Made by a program: the position numbers and the translations under genes. DNA of 64,000 nt, from assembly GCF_001421245.1 (NCBI RefSeq), contig NZ_LMKE01000001.1, forward strand, positions 312,971 through 376,970. The letters are read 5' to 3'. The notes under the pieces are model-generated. The model ran no database searches. It was not told the DNA's origin and worked only from the letters and a program-made list of their open reading frames with translations. This stretch comes from Sphingomonas sp. Leaf10 (GTDB lineage Bacteria; Pseudomonadota; Alphaproteobacteria; Sphingomonadales; Sphingomonadaceae). This document shows positions 19,869-28,800 of this stretch, piece by piece (position 1 is the first letter of the stretch; every line of letters starts with the position of its first letter).

Positions 19869-20621
19869 ATGCTCGCCGCGCTCCCCTCGATTGTCTGGCC
19901 GATCCTGCTCGGTGTGCTGGGGGCGGTGTTCGGCAGTTTCATCGCGACGCTCGCCATCCGTTGGTCGCAGGGCCGGTCGGTCGCGGTCGGACGATCGTCG
20001 TGCGACGGGTGCGGCCGGACGTTGCGCCTGTGGGAACTGGTGCCGCTGGCGAGCTTCGTCACGCTGCGTGGGCGATGCAGCCGTTGCGGTACGCGGATCG
20101 CGCCGAGCCATGTCGTGACCGAACTGCTCGGTGCGGCGATCGGCGTCATCGCGGGTCTGGTCGCCCCGGGGTTCGAAGGTGTCGCCGGTGCAGTGTGCGG
20201 CTGGTTGCTGCTCGCATCGGGCGCGGTCGATCTTGCCGCCTTCTGGCTCCCCGATCGCCTGACTATCACGCTCGCCATTGCTGCGCTGGTTGGTGGGATT
20301 GCTGGTGCTGCGCCCGATCTGACCGAACGGCTGATCGGTGGGGCGGGGGGCTTTGCCGCGCTATGGCTGGTCGCAGCGCTCTATCGAAACATTCGTGGTC
20401 GAACAGGGCTGGGCGGCGGCGACCCGAAACTGTTCGGCGCGATCGGCCTGTGGCTCGGTTGGCGCGCCTTGCCGATCGTGCTGCTGATCGCATCGCTGGC
20501 CGGGCTGGCGGTCGTGCTGGTCATGGCCGCTACCGGTCGACGCCCTAGCGCAACCGACCGACTGCCGCTCGGCACGCTGCTGGCCGGTGCCGCCTTCCTC
20601 TGCTGGACGCTCTCCGCCTAA
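19869..20621 (+). CDS. prepilin peptidase (A24 family, PilD/GspO type)
   Basis: Polytopic inner-membrane aspartic peptidase that cleaves and may N-methylate type IV pilin-like precursors. The 250-aa protein has the N-terminal methylase-like region with two Cys pairs (CDGC and CSRC), which the short TadV/CpaA peptidases lack. The catalytic aspartates are in VDLAAFWLPD and GGGDPKLFG. About seven hydrophobic segments are visible. No pilus or type II secretion genes are next to it, although two Flp-type pilins lie about 27 kb away. Its stop overlaps that of the convergent DUF1989 gene by four bases. Confidence 0.9.
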   Translation: MLAALPSIVWPILLGVLGAVFGSFIATLAIRWSQGRSVAVGRSSCDGCGRTLRLWELVPLASFVTLRGRCSRCGTRIAPSHVVTELLGAAIGVIAGLVAPGFEGVAGAVCGWLLLASGAVDLAAFWLPDRLTITLAIAALVGGIAGAAPDLTERLIGGAGGFAALWLVAALYRNIRGRTGLGGGDPKLFGAIGLWLGWRALPIVLLIASLAGLAVVLVMAATGRRPSATDRLPLGTLLAGAAFLCWTLSA

Positions 20622-21235
20622 GCCGCCTCGACCCGATATTCGATCGGCTTGAAGCTTCCGCCATTCGATGCCGGCGCCGAACAGGCGGTCAGCCCGATCA
20701 CCAGATCCATCGCCGCGCGAAAGGTGATCGTATCGCCCGCCTTGCTGATCGGCGGCAGCACGCTCAGCTTCCCCGTCGTGCCGTCGACCGGTACGTTCAT
20801 GAAGCAGTTGAACGCCACCGGTATCCGGTCCGGCTGCACGCCATAGGGTTCGAGCGCCGCCGCCAGATTGCCGAAACACCCGCGATGCGGCGGCAGGTCG
20901 GGATAGAAATGATGGAAGGTGTCGTAAGAGCAGGGCGTCAGTAGGAAATCATGCGTCCCGACCATGTCGTCGACGATCTCCAGCATCACCCGGCTGCGAT
21001 TCGAATATAGCTTGTGCCCGGTCGTCAGCCGGATCGTCTCGGCATAGTCCAGCGTCCGCCCGGACGAGATCACTTCGTCGAGATCGTCGGCGTTGAATGC
21101 CAGCAAGTCGGCGACCTGACATCCGCGCGGATCGACCACGATCAGCGTCTCACCCTTGCCCAGACGAAATGCGGTGCCCGACCGTTCGGGGATGACGACG
21201 TTCACTTCGCTTCCCCGGAATAGTGGAATGGGCAC
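20618..21235 (-). CDS. DUF1989 / urea carboxylase-associated family protein
   Basis: Protein of 205 aa of the DUF1989 family, which includes urea-carboxylase-associated proteins and the subunits of carboxyguanidine deiminase. Conserved-looking stretches include DPRGCQVADLLAFN, TPCSYDTFHHF, HRGCFGNL and FNCFMNVPVDGTTGKL, rich in Cys/His/Asp suited to metal binding. It starts inside the end of the GntA-like gene (34-bp overlap), so the two are translationally coupled. The enzymatic role is inferred: action on a guanidino or ureido compound. A GTG start at about 21202 (VNVVIPERSG) is an alternative that would remove most of the overlap. Confidence 0.85.
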   Translation of the reverse strand: MPIPLFRGSEVNVVIPERSGTAFRLGKGETLIVVDPRGCQVADLLAFNADDLDEVISSGRTLDYAETIRLTTGHKLYSNRSRVMLEIVDDMVGTHDFLLTPCSYDTFHHFYPDLPPHRGCFGNLAAALEPYGVQPDRIPVAFNCFMNVPVDGTTGKLSVLPPISKAGDTITFRAAMDLVIGLTACSAPASNGGSFKPIEYRVEAA

Positions 21236-21888
21236 GCCCAGCGATCGTCGACGTGCCGTCCGCTATATTGCCGCGCCTCGCTCGCCGCGCCGTGCTGTGC
21301 CAGCATCGGGTTGCGACTGCCGGCTAGCGCCTCGTCCCGCACGAGGATCTTTTCGCGCATCGTCTCATATTTGCCCTCGGCGCGCAGCCGCTCGAACTGG
21401 TCATGCAGGTTGAACACCAACGTCGGCCGATCGAACCGCCGTGCCGGCCGGCTGGCGCGCGGGTGCAGTCCGACGATGAAGAATGCCTCGCCGCCGAAGC
21501 TCAGCGAGAAATGCGGATTGTCGGGATCGGCGCTCACCCGCGCATCATAATCCTGCCCGCGCCACACATCCTTGTCCGACAGCGACTGGACCCGTTGCCA
21601 CAGCGCATGTTCGAACTCGGCCTCGCTCAAATCGCCCGGCCCATCGAAAATGACGGCGAAGCTGCGATACATCGCCCGGTCGCGGCGATAGCTTTCCGCC
21701 AGCCGCATCAGCGCGTCGTGAATGCGGACATCGTCCCATGCACTGTCGATTCGCGAACAGGCCAGCACGTCCAGCGTACCCTTCGCCATTGCCGATTTGG
21801 CCCCGACACAGGGGAAGGCGCGGTCGGCGACATGGCCGAACAACATCGCCTGCAGGCGATCCTGCGCTTCGTGTTTCCAGTTGAACAT
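21202..21888 (-). CDS. YqcI/YcgG family protein, GntA-like heme-dependent N-hydroxylase
   Basis: Predicted cytoplasmic enzyme of 228 aa of the YqcI/YcgG family. Characterised members use heme to N-hydroxylate arginine-like guanidino groups (GntA in guanitoxin and DcsA in D-cycloserine biosynthesis). Family-like motifs are the N-terminal FPCVGAKSAMAKG (about residues 24-36), the central GLHPRASRPARRF and PTLVFNLHDQFERLR, and the C-terminal DDRWACPFHY. The start at 21888 avoids a longer, non-protein-like upstream frame. It is followed by the overlapping DUF1989 gene and is divergent from a MarR regulator, which probably controls the pair. The actual substrate is unknown. Confidence 0.82.
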   Translation of the reverse strand: MFNWKHEAQDRLQAMLFGHVADRAFPCVGAKSAMAKGTLDVLACSRIDSAWDDVRIHDALMRLAESYRRDRAMYRSFAVIFDGPGDLSEAEFEHALWQRVQSLSDKDVWRGQDYDARVSADPDNPHFSLSFGGEAFFIVGLHPRASRPARRFDRPTLVFNLHDQFERLRAEGKYETMREKILVRDEALAGSRNPMLAQHGAASEARQYSGRHVDDRWACPFHYSGEAK

Positions 21889-21922
21889 TGCGGAGATCCC
21901 GGCCCGGTTATTGGATGGACAG

Positions 21923-21948
21923 TACGTTTCGCCCCTGACACCGGTTCC
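21923..21948 (-). promoter_or_regulatory. possible EcfG-type promoter for the GntA-like operon (weak)
   Basis: On the minus strand GGAAC (21948-21944) is followed after 17 bases by CGTA (21926-21923), ending 35 bases before the chosen start. The alphaproteobacterial general-stress sigma factor EcfG prefers GGAAC-N16/17-CGTT, so this is one base off at the -10 element. It could be a chance match. Confidence 0.3.
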
Positions 21949-21949
21949 G

Positions 21950-21965
21950 CGCCCGTTGACGGGCG
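21950..21965. promoter_or_regulatory. palindrome between marR and the GntA-like gene, possible MarR operator
   Basis: CGCCCGT-TG-ACGGGCG is a seven-base inverted repeat with a two-base centre in the 103-bp divergent promoter region. Its place, 27 bases before the marR start and next to the weak promoter match of the opposite operon, suits an operator for autoregulation and control of the neighbour. MarR sites are usually more AT-rich, so the assignment is tentative. Confidence 0.4.
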
Positions 21966-21991
21966 GCGACGGGGCGGCAACAATCCGGTCC

Positions 21992-22453
21992 GTGAACAAA
22001 CGACTGCTTCTCGACGACTTTCTGCCGTATCGGCTGTCTATCGCATCGAATCGCGTGTCCGACGCGATCGCATCGACCTATCGATCGCTGTTCGGCCTGC
22101 GTATTCCCGAATGGCGGTTGGTCACGGTCATCGCTGAAAGCGACGGAATCACGCAGCAATCGCTATGTGTCGCGACCCGCATGGACAAGGTGACGGTCAG
22201 CCGCGGGGCGATCGCACTGGTCGATCGCGGGCTGGTCGAACGGCGCGCCAACGATGGCGACCAACGCTCGCATTTGTTGCGGCTGACCCCCTCGGGCCGC
22301 GCGCTGTACGAACAGGTCGCGCCCAAGGCGTTGCTGATCGAGCAGGAATTGTTCGCCTCCTTCACCGCGAAGGAGGTCGAAGTGTTGCGCGACATGCTCG
22401 AACGGGTACAAAGTGCAGCCGACGCGATGGAGCAGCGCACGCTCGAACCATAG
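21992..22453 (+). CDS. MarR family transcriptional regulator
   Basis: DNA-binding repressor-type protein of 153 aa with a winged-helix core: the recognition helix region is about LCVATRMDKVTVSRGAIAL, with the wing in RRANDGDQRSHLLRLT. The start is a GTG at 21992 giving VNKRLLLDDFLPYRL; the longer ATG frame upstream is not protein-like. It is divergent from the GntA-like/DUF1989 operon, the usual arrangement for a MarR protein controlling its neighbour in response to a small ligand. It converges with the YihY gene. Confidence 0.9.
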   Translation: MNKRLLLDDFLPYRLSIASNRVSDAIASTYRSLFGLRIPEWRLVTVIAESDGITQQSLCVATRMDKVTVSRGAIALVDRGLVERRANDGDQRSHLLRLTPSGRALYEQVAPKALLIEQELFASFTAKEVEVLRDMLERVQSAADAMEQRTLEP

Positions 22454-22454
22454 G

Positions 22455-23459
22455 TCAATACCGGTCGCGGCGCGGTTTGGCCTGATGCTTGGTCGGCAGC
22501 GTGTCGGCCAGCCGTGCGCCCCGTCGCCCCATCGGCCGGGGATGCCCGACCGTCGAATCGACCGAGGTCTGTCGCTCCGCCTCCGCATTGATCTCCGCGC
22601 CGATCAGGATCGCGAAGCTCGACACGAACAGCCACATCAGCAGCACCACTACCGCGCCAAGCGCACCATAGGTCGCGTTGTAATTGGCGAAGTTGGCTGC
22701 ATAGACGCCGAACAACACCGTCGCCAGCAACCACAGCACGGTAGCGGCGACCGACCCGACCGACAGCCAGCGCCACCGCGCCCGTGCCCGATCGGGGCCG
22801 TAGCGGTACGCAAAGGCGATCGCCGCGCTGGCGATGCCGCCCGCGACCAGCCATGTCGCACCCTGAATGACGATGGCACCAGCGGTTCCCAGGAACTGTG
22901 TCTCGTTGCGGATCCAGGTCAGCACGCCGGCCGAGACGATGCCGACCAGCGCGGCGACGATCGCAGCCATGGTGATCATCGCCGACAACAGCGTCGTGGT
23001 GATGATGTTGCGCTCGTCCTCTTCTTCGTAAATCACGTTCAGTGCCTGGATGATCGCGCTAGCCGCCCGCATCGCGCCGTAGATCGACAGCAGCAACGCG
23101 ACGGCGAGGCCGAGGCCCGCTTGGGTCGAAGCGGTCGTCACGACCGCGATGAGCTGGTCGGAGATCAATCGTGCGGCGTCTGCCGGCACCAGTTCGAAAA
23201 TCGTCTGCATATGCCGCGATACGGTCGACGGATCGGCGACCAGGCCATAGGTCATCACGATCGCGCCCAACAGCGGCACGAACGACAGGAACGCGTAGAA
23301 GGCGACACCTGCCGCCATCAGCGTCAGATTGTGATAGCCAACCATCGTGTAGACACGGATCAGGATCGCGCGCCACGCCGGCCATGGGTGCGCCCATGGG
23401 TGGGGCGACTGGCTGCCTGGAATGGTGGCTGGATCGATCTGCGTTGCGGTGTCGGTCAC
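22455..23459 (-). CDS. YihY/virulence factor BrkB family membrane protein
   Basis: Inner-membrane protein of 334 aa with about six transmembrane segments and the family's characteristic start GVAFYAFLSFVPLLGAIV and later LIGAEINAEAERQ. Function is not established; members were once misnamed ribonuclease BN. The start is a GTG at 23459 with AGGGG seven bases upstream, which removes an unconvincing upstream extension. The C-terminal tail of about 40 residues is basic and cytoplasmic. It is divergent from tamA, with 150 bp between starts. Confidence 0.88.
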   Translation of the reverse strand: MTDTATQIDPATIPGSQSPHPWAHPWPAWRAILIRVYTMVGYHNLTLMAAGVAFYAFLSFVPLLGAIVMTYGLVADPSTVSRHMQTIFELVPADAARLISDQLIAVVTTASTQAGLGLAVALLLSIYGAMRAASAIIQALNVIYEEEDERNIITTTLLSAMITMAAIVAALVGIVSAGVLTWIRNETQFLGTAGAIVIQGATWLVAGGIASAAIAFAYRYGPDRARARWRWLSVGSVAATVLWLLATVLFGVYAANFANYNATYGALGAVVVLLMWLFVSSFAILIGAEINAEAERQTSVDSTVGHPRPMGRRGARLADTLPTKHQAKPRRDRY

Positions 23460-23609
23460 ACTATTCCCCTTGGCTCCCGGCACCAACGCGTTGCGCTTTG
23501 GAGGGATGCAGAGGAATTTCCATATGAACCAAATCATTGGTTCCGCGTTTCTCGACATGCCGAGGGTTGTGCACTGCAACGTTCGCGACAAGGGGACGGG
23601 GACGGAACG

Positions 23610-25808
23610 TTGGGGGATTTTAGCGCGCGGACGATCTGTATGTTGCTGGCGGGAACGATGACCGCCCCGGCCGCACTGGCCCAGACAAGCCCGACCCTGC
23701 CAACGCCCGTTACCACGCCGGCCAAGCCGCAGGATCAGGCCGCCGATGGCGCGATCGTGCCCGAACCCGAATTCGAAGCAGCGCTGCCGACGCTGTCGGG
23801 GGATATCAACGCGCCGCTCGAACCGATGTCGGGTTTCGACGCGCCTGCCGCTCCCACGCCCCAGACCACGATGCCCCAGACCGCGACGCCGCCTGCCGCG
23901 ACTACACCGACCGCGCCTGCGACCGAGGCCTCGGTCCCGGCCGAAACCCTGCCCGATGCGGTGCTGCCCGAGGCGCCCGAACTGGCGCAACCGCTGACGC
24001 CGCTCTCGTCGTTCGATGTGACCCCGGTCGAGGTCGCCGGCGTCGATGACAAGCGCGCCGTCGAAATCCGCTACGACACTGTCATTCGCGGCCTGGACGA
24101 TATCGATGGCACCGCGCAGTTCAAGGCGCTGTCATCCTTGCAGGAAGGCAAAGGCAAGGCGGCGAACGCGACGATGGTGCAGGCCCGCGCGCGGGAGGAC
24201 GAACAGCTTGCGATCCGGATCATGCGGGCCAAGGGCTATTATGACGGCACCGCGACCTCGGCGATCGAAAATCCCCCTGGCGAACGCATCCGCGCCATCG
24301 TCACCGCCATTCCGGGAAAGCAGTTCACCCTCGGGTCGATCCGCGTCGACACCCAGCCGACCGTCCCGCCGAATCTCGTGCAGCGCGAATTGCCGCTGAA
24401 GGTCGGCGATCCGGTCGATGCCGAACGGATTCAGGCGGCGGAGGCGAATGTCAGCCTGAAGCTGCCGCAACAGGGCTATCCCTTCGTCGAGGTCGGGCAG
24501 CGCGATATCCTGCTCGATGACACCGCCTATACCGGTGCCTACACCCTGCCGGTGACGACCGGGCCGCGATCGTCGTTCGGCACCTATTCGACCACCGGCA
24601 AGCTGGCGTTCGATGCCGAGCATGTCGGCGTGCTGGCGCGGTTCAAGGAGGGCGAACTCTACGACAATCGCAAGGTCGACGATCTGCGCGCCGCCCTGGT
24701 ATCGACCGGGCTGTTCTCCAGCGTCTCAGTCGAACCGCAGCGCACCGGGCAGCTTGCGCCCGACGGCACCGAATATGTGAACTTGCTGGTGCGGCAGGAT
24801 GCTGGCCCGCCACGGACGCTGGCGGGGGAGGCGGGCTATGGCACCGGGCAGGGCGTCCGCCTCGAAGGGTCGTGGACCCATCGCAACCTGTTCCCGGCCG
24901 AGGGCGCGCTGATCGTGCGCGGCGTCGCGGGGACGCAGGAACAGGGCGCGGGCGTGACCTTCCGCCGCTCCAACGCCGGTCGTCGCGACCGGACGTTCCA
25001 GATTCTCGCCAATGCCAGCCGCAATAATTATGACGCGTTCGAGGCGTTCACCGGCACGCTCGGAATCCGCTGGTCCTATGACTCGACGCCGATCTGGCAG
25101 AAGCGTTTTACCTACGCCTATGGCGCCGAACTGATCGGCACCAACGAAGACACCTACGACTTCGACGTCGGCGGCCGTCGTCGCAAGACCTATGGCATCT
25201 CCGCGCTGCCACTGTTCGCCGGGTTCGACACGTCCGACAATCTGCTCAACCCGACCAGGGGCTTCCGTCTGAAACTGAACGTAAGCCCCGAAGCGTCGGT
25301 GCAGGGCGCCGCCCGCCCGTACGGCCGGTTCATGGTCGAGGGTACCGGCTATTACCCGATCGGCGAGAGCATCGTCATCGCCGGCCGCGCCCGCGCCGGA
25401 TCGATTCAGGGCATCGCCCGCGACGACCTTGCCCCCTCGCGGCGCTATTACGCCGGCGGCGGCGGATCGGTGCGCGGCTTCGGCTTCCAGGAACTGGGCC
25501 CCCGCACGCCCGAGGTCGATGAGGACGGCAATAGCCTGAACCGTCCGATCGGCGGGCGCAGCCTGAACGAATTCGCGATCGAGGCGCGCTACCGCTTCGG
25601 CAATTTCGGGATCGTGCCGTTCCTCGATGCCGGGCAGGTCTATGAATCGAGCTTGCCCAAGGGCTCGGACCTCCGCTTCGGTGCCGGTATCGGCGGCCGG
25701 TTCTACACCAATTTCGGGCCGCTACGCGTCGATGTCGCCACGCCGATCGCCCGGCGGCCGGGTGAATCGAAGATCGCCCTCTACATCTCGATCGGGCAGG
25801 CCTTCTGA
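23610..25808 (+). CDS. tamA: TamA, Omp85-family outer-membrane assembly protein
   Basis: Outer-membrane component of the translocation and assembly module. A signal peptide (ending APAALAQ) is followed by about 110 aa of Pro/Ala/Thr-rich low complexity, then POTRA-like repeats (about residues 140-400) and a 16-strand barrel of the BamA/TamA type (GGGGSVRGFGFQELGPRTP, C-terminal YISIGQAF with terminal Phe). The start is uncertain: a TTG at 23610 gives a 25-residue signal, while the ATG at 23640 leaves a very short one. The frame is open far upstream across the opposite-strand YihY gene, which is not coding here. It is followed immediately by tamB with a one-base overlap. Confidence 0.9.
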   Translation: MGDFSARTICMLLAGTMTAPAALAQTSPTLPTPVTTPAKPQDQAADGAIVPEPEFEAALPTLSGDINAPLEPMSGFDAPAAPTPQTTMPQTATPPAATTPTAPATEASVPAETLPDAVLPEAPELAQPLTPLSSFDVTPVEVAGVDDKRAVEIRYDTVIRGLDDIDGTAQFKALSSLQEGKGKAANATMVQARAREDEQLAIRIMRAKGYYDGTATSAIENPPGERIRAIVTAIPGKQFTLGSIRVDTQPTVPPNLVQRELPLKVGDPVDAERIQAAEANVSLKLPQQGYPFVEVGQRDILLDDTAYTGAYTLPVTTGPRSSFGTYSTTGKLAFDAEHVGVLARFKEGELYDNRKVDDLRAALVSTGLFSSVSVEPQRTGQLAPDGTEYVNLLVRQDAGPPRTLAGEAGYGTGQGVRLEGSWTHRNLFPAEGALIVRGVAGTQEQGAGVTFRRSNAGRRDRTFQILANASRNNYDAFEAFTGTLGIRWSYDSTPIWQKRFTYAYGAELIGTNEDTYDFDVGGRRRKTYGISALPLFAGFDTSDNLLNPTRGFRLKLNVSPEASVQGAARPYGRFMVEGTGYYPIGESIVIAGRARAGSIQGIARDDLAPSRRYYAGGGGSVRGFGFQELGPRTPEVDEDGNSLNRPIGGRSLNEFAIEARYRFGNFGIVPFLDAGQVYESSLPKGSDLRFGAGIGGRFYTNFGPLRVDVATPIARRPGESKIALYISIGQAF

Positions 25809-28800
25809 TGACCGACGCCGAACTGCCCGCCGCCGACACCGTCGTCGTCCGCGACCGCCCGCTTTGGCTCCGCATCCTCAAATGGATCGGCATCGCGATC
25901 GTCACGCTGCTGCTGCTCGTCGTCGTGCTGGTGTTCGCGCTGAACACCGGACCCGGGCGAGGCTTCCTCGTCAGCAAGCTCGACGGCTACACCACCGCCT
26001 CCGGCCTAAAGGTCAATATCGGCCGCATCGACGGATCGCTTTACGGCGCGATGACCATCCGCGACCTGCGGTTGAGCGACACGCGCGGCGTCTTTGCCGA
26101 TTCGCCCGCCATCGCACTCGACTGGCGGCCGTTCGCCTTCGCCAACAGCCATGTCGATATCCGCAGCCTGACCAGCCCGCTGGTCCGCTACGCCCGCAAT
26201 CCGGTGCTGAAGGATACGCCGCCTGGCGACCCGAACGCGCCGCTGCTGCCCGATTACGATATCGACGTGAACCGCCTGCGCGTCGACCGGATCGAGGTCG
26301 GCCCGGCCGTCACCGGCCAGCGCCACATCGCCCGCCTCGACGGCGAAGTGCATATCGCCGATCGCCGTGCGCAAGTGACCGCCAATGCCGCGACCATCGC
26401 CGCACCGGGCGTTGCCGGCGGCGACAGCGTTGCGCTGAAACTCGACGCCGTTCCCGACGACAATCGCTTCGACATCGACGCCCGCATCCTCGGTCCCGCC
26501 AACGGCATGATCGCGAGCATGGCCGGCCTTACCGCGCCGATCGCTGCGACGATCGACGGGCAGGGCGACTGGAACAACTGGCGCGGCCGACTGGCAGGCA
26601 CGCTCGGCGGGCAGCAGCTTGCCGATCTGGGGGTGACCGGTCGCGATGGCCGCTTCACCGTGCGCGGCTCGACCCGCCCGGGGCTGATCCTGCAGGGGCC
26701 GGTCGAACGGCTGACCGCACCGCGCCTCGACGTCGCGATCGATGCCGCGCTTGCCGATCGCAAGGCCGATACCCGTATCCAACTCCGTTCGAGCGCGCTC
26801 GCGGTCAACGCCGCCGGCCTGCTCGATCTGGGCAACAGCCGCTTCGGCAATTTCCGCACCGAAGCGATGCTGCTGACCCCCGGTGCGATCCTGCCCAACC
26901 TCAACGGCCGGTCGGTCCGCGCCGCTGTCGTCCTCGATGGCGGCTTCGGCACCCCGACCGTCGATTACAAGGTACAAGCCGCCGCGCTCGGCTTTGGCGA
27001 AACCGTCGTCGAACAACTCTATGCCGAGGGTCGCGCGACTGTCGATGCCAACCGCATCCTGATCCCGATCGCCGCAAAGGCACGGCGCATCACCGGCCTG
27101 AACGCAGCGGTCGGCGGGCTGGTCACGAACGTTTCGATCAACGGCGACCTCGCCCTTTCGGGCGATCAGGTGCTGTCCGACAATCTCCGCATCCGTTCCG
27201 ACCGGATCGATGCCACCGCGATCGTCGCCGCCAACCTGACCACCGGCCGCTATACCGGCGCGATCAAGGGGCGCATCAACGATTATGAGGTCGCCAGCGT
27301 CGGCATCCTCAACCTGTCGACCGACGCCAGCCTCTATGCCGCCCCGAACGGCGGCTTCGGCATCAAGGGGCGCGTCGTGGCCCAGACCACGCGCCTGTTC
27401 AACGAAGGGGTGCGCAACTTCCTCGGCGGCAATGTCTCGACCATCCGCGTCGATGTCGGCGTCGCGCCGGACGGGATTATTACCTTCTCCAACCTGCGGA
27501 TGAACGCGCCGCAGTTCCGCATCACCAACGGATCGGGTCGATATGACCCGGCCGGGCCGCTGCTGGTCAATGCCGATGCCTATTCGACGCAATATGGCCC
27601 GCTATCGGCGCGGGTGACCGGATCGGTCGCCGCCCCGCAGGTGTTGTTGCGCGCGGCACGTCCGGGCGTCGGCGTCGGCCTCGTCAATCTCGAAGCGCGG
27701 ATGCGCGGGCAGGGCGATCGTTATGCGATCCAGGCGACCGGCGGCACCGACTACGGCCCGTTCCGCGCCGATGTGCTGGTGTCGACCGCACCGCGCCTCG
27801 TCGCCGATATCCGCTCCGCCACCTTTGCCGGCGTCAATATCGACGGCCGGGTCGAGGCAACGAATGCGGGGCCGTTTGCCGGCCGGATCAACTTCGCCGG
27901 ATCGGGCATTGCCGGCATCGCCCGCCTGTCGGCGCAGGGCCGCTACCAGCGCGCTGATGTGAACGCACAGGCATCGAACGCCGCGATTCCCGGCAATATG
28001 GGCATCCGCATCGGCCGTGCGATCGTCACTGCCACCGCCGTGCTGTACGATCAGCCCGAAATCGTTGCCGATGCACAGGTCGCCAACCTGTCGATGGGCG
28101 ACTTCCTGCTCGAACGCAGCCGCGCGAAGATCAACTATCGCGGCGGCAACGGCACGGCACAGATGTTCGCCGAAGGGTCGTCGGGCGTGCCGTTCCGCGT
28201 CGCCGCCAATGCCCGCCTGCGTCCGAACGACTATCTGGTTGCGTTGCAGGGTGTCGCGAATTCCATCCCGTTCAGGACGGTCAATCCGGCGCGGATCGTC
28301 GCGGCACCCGGCGGCTATCGCCTGTACCCGACGCGCATCGATTTTGCGCAAGGCTCGATCCGTGCCGCCGGCGTCTATGGCAACGGCATGTCGGTCCAGA
28401 CGCGGCTCGACCGGCTCGACCTGAGCATCATCAACGCCTTCATGCCCGGCACCGGCATTGGCGGCACCGCGACCGGCAGCCTCGATTTCGCGCAGGCCGC
28501 CGACCAGAGCTTCCCGCGCGCCGACGCCCGGCTGACGATCCGCAATTTCCAGCGGACCAGCCTCGCCTCGGTCTCCGAACCGGTCGATATCGTGTTCGCC
28601 GGCGATTTGCGGCCGGAGGGCGGCAGCGGGCGGGCGCTCATCCGGCGTGGCACGACCACGGTCGGGCGGATGGTCGCCAACCTGCGACCGCTGCCGCCGG
28701 GCAGCGGTTCATGGGTCACGCGGATGCTGGCGGCGCCGCTGTCGGGCGGCATCCGTTATAACGGGCCGGCCGGCGTGCTGTTCTCTTTCGCGGGGCTTGC

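Noticed and set aside
22413..23609. N-terminal extension of TamA by about 400 codons
   Set aside because: The extension is antisense to the YihY membrane protein, is Arg/Gln-rich and precedes an internal signal peptide.
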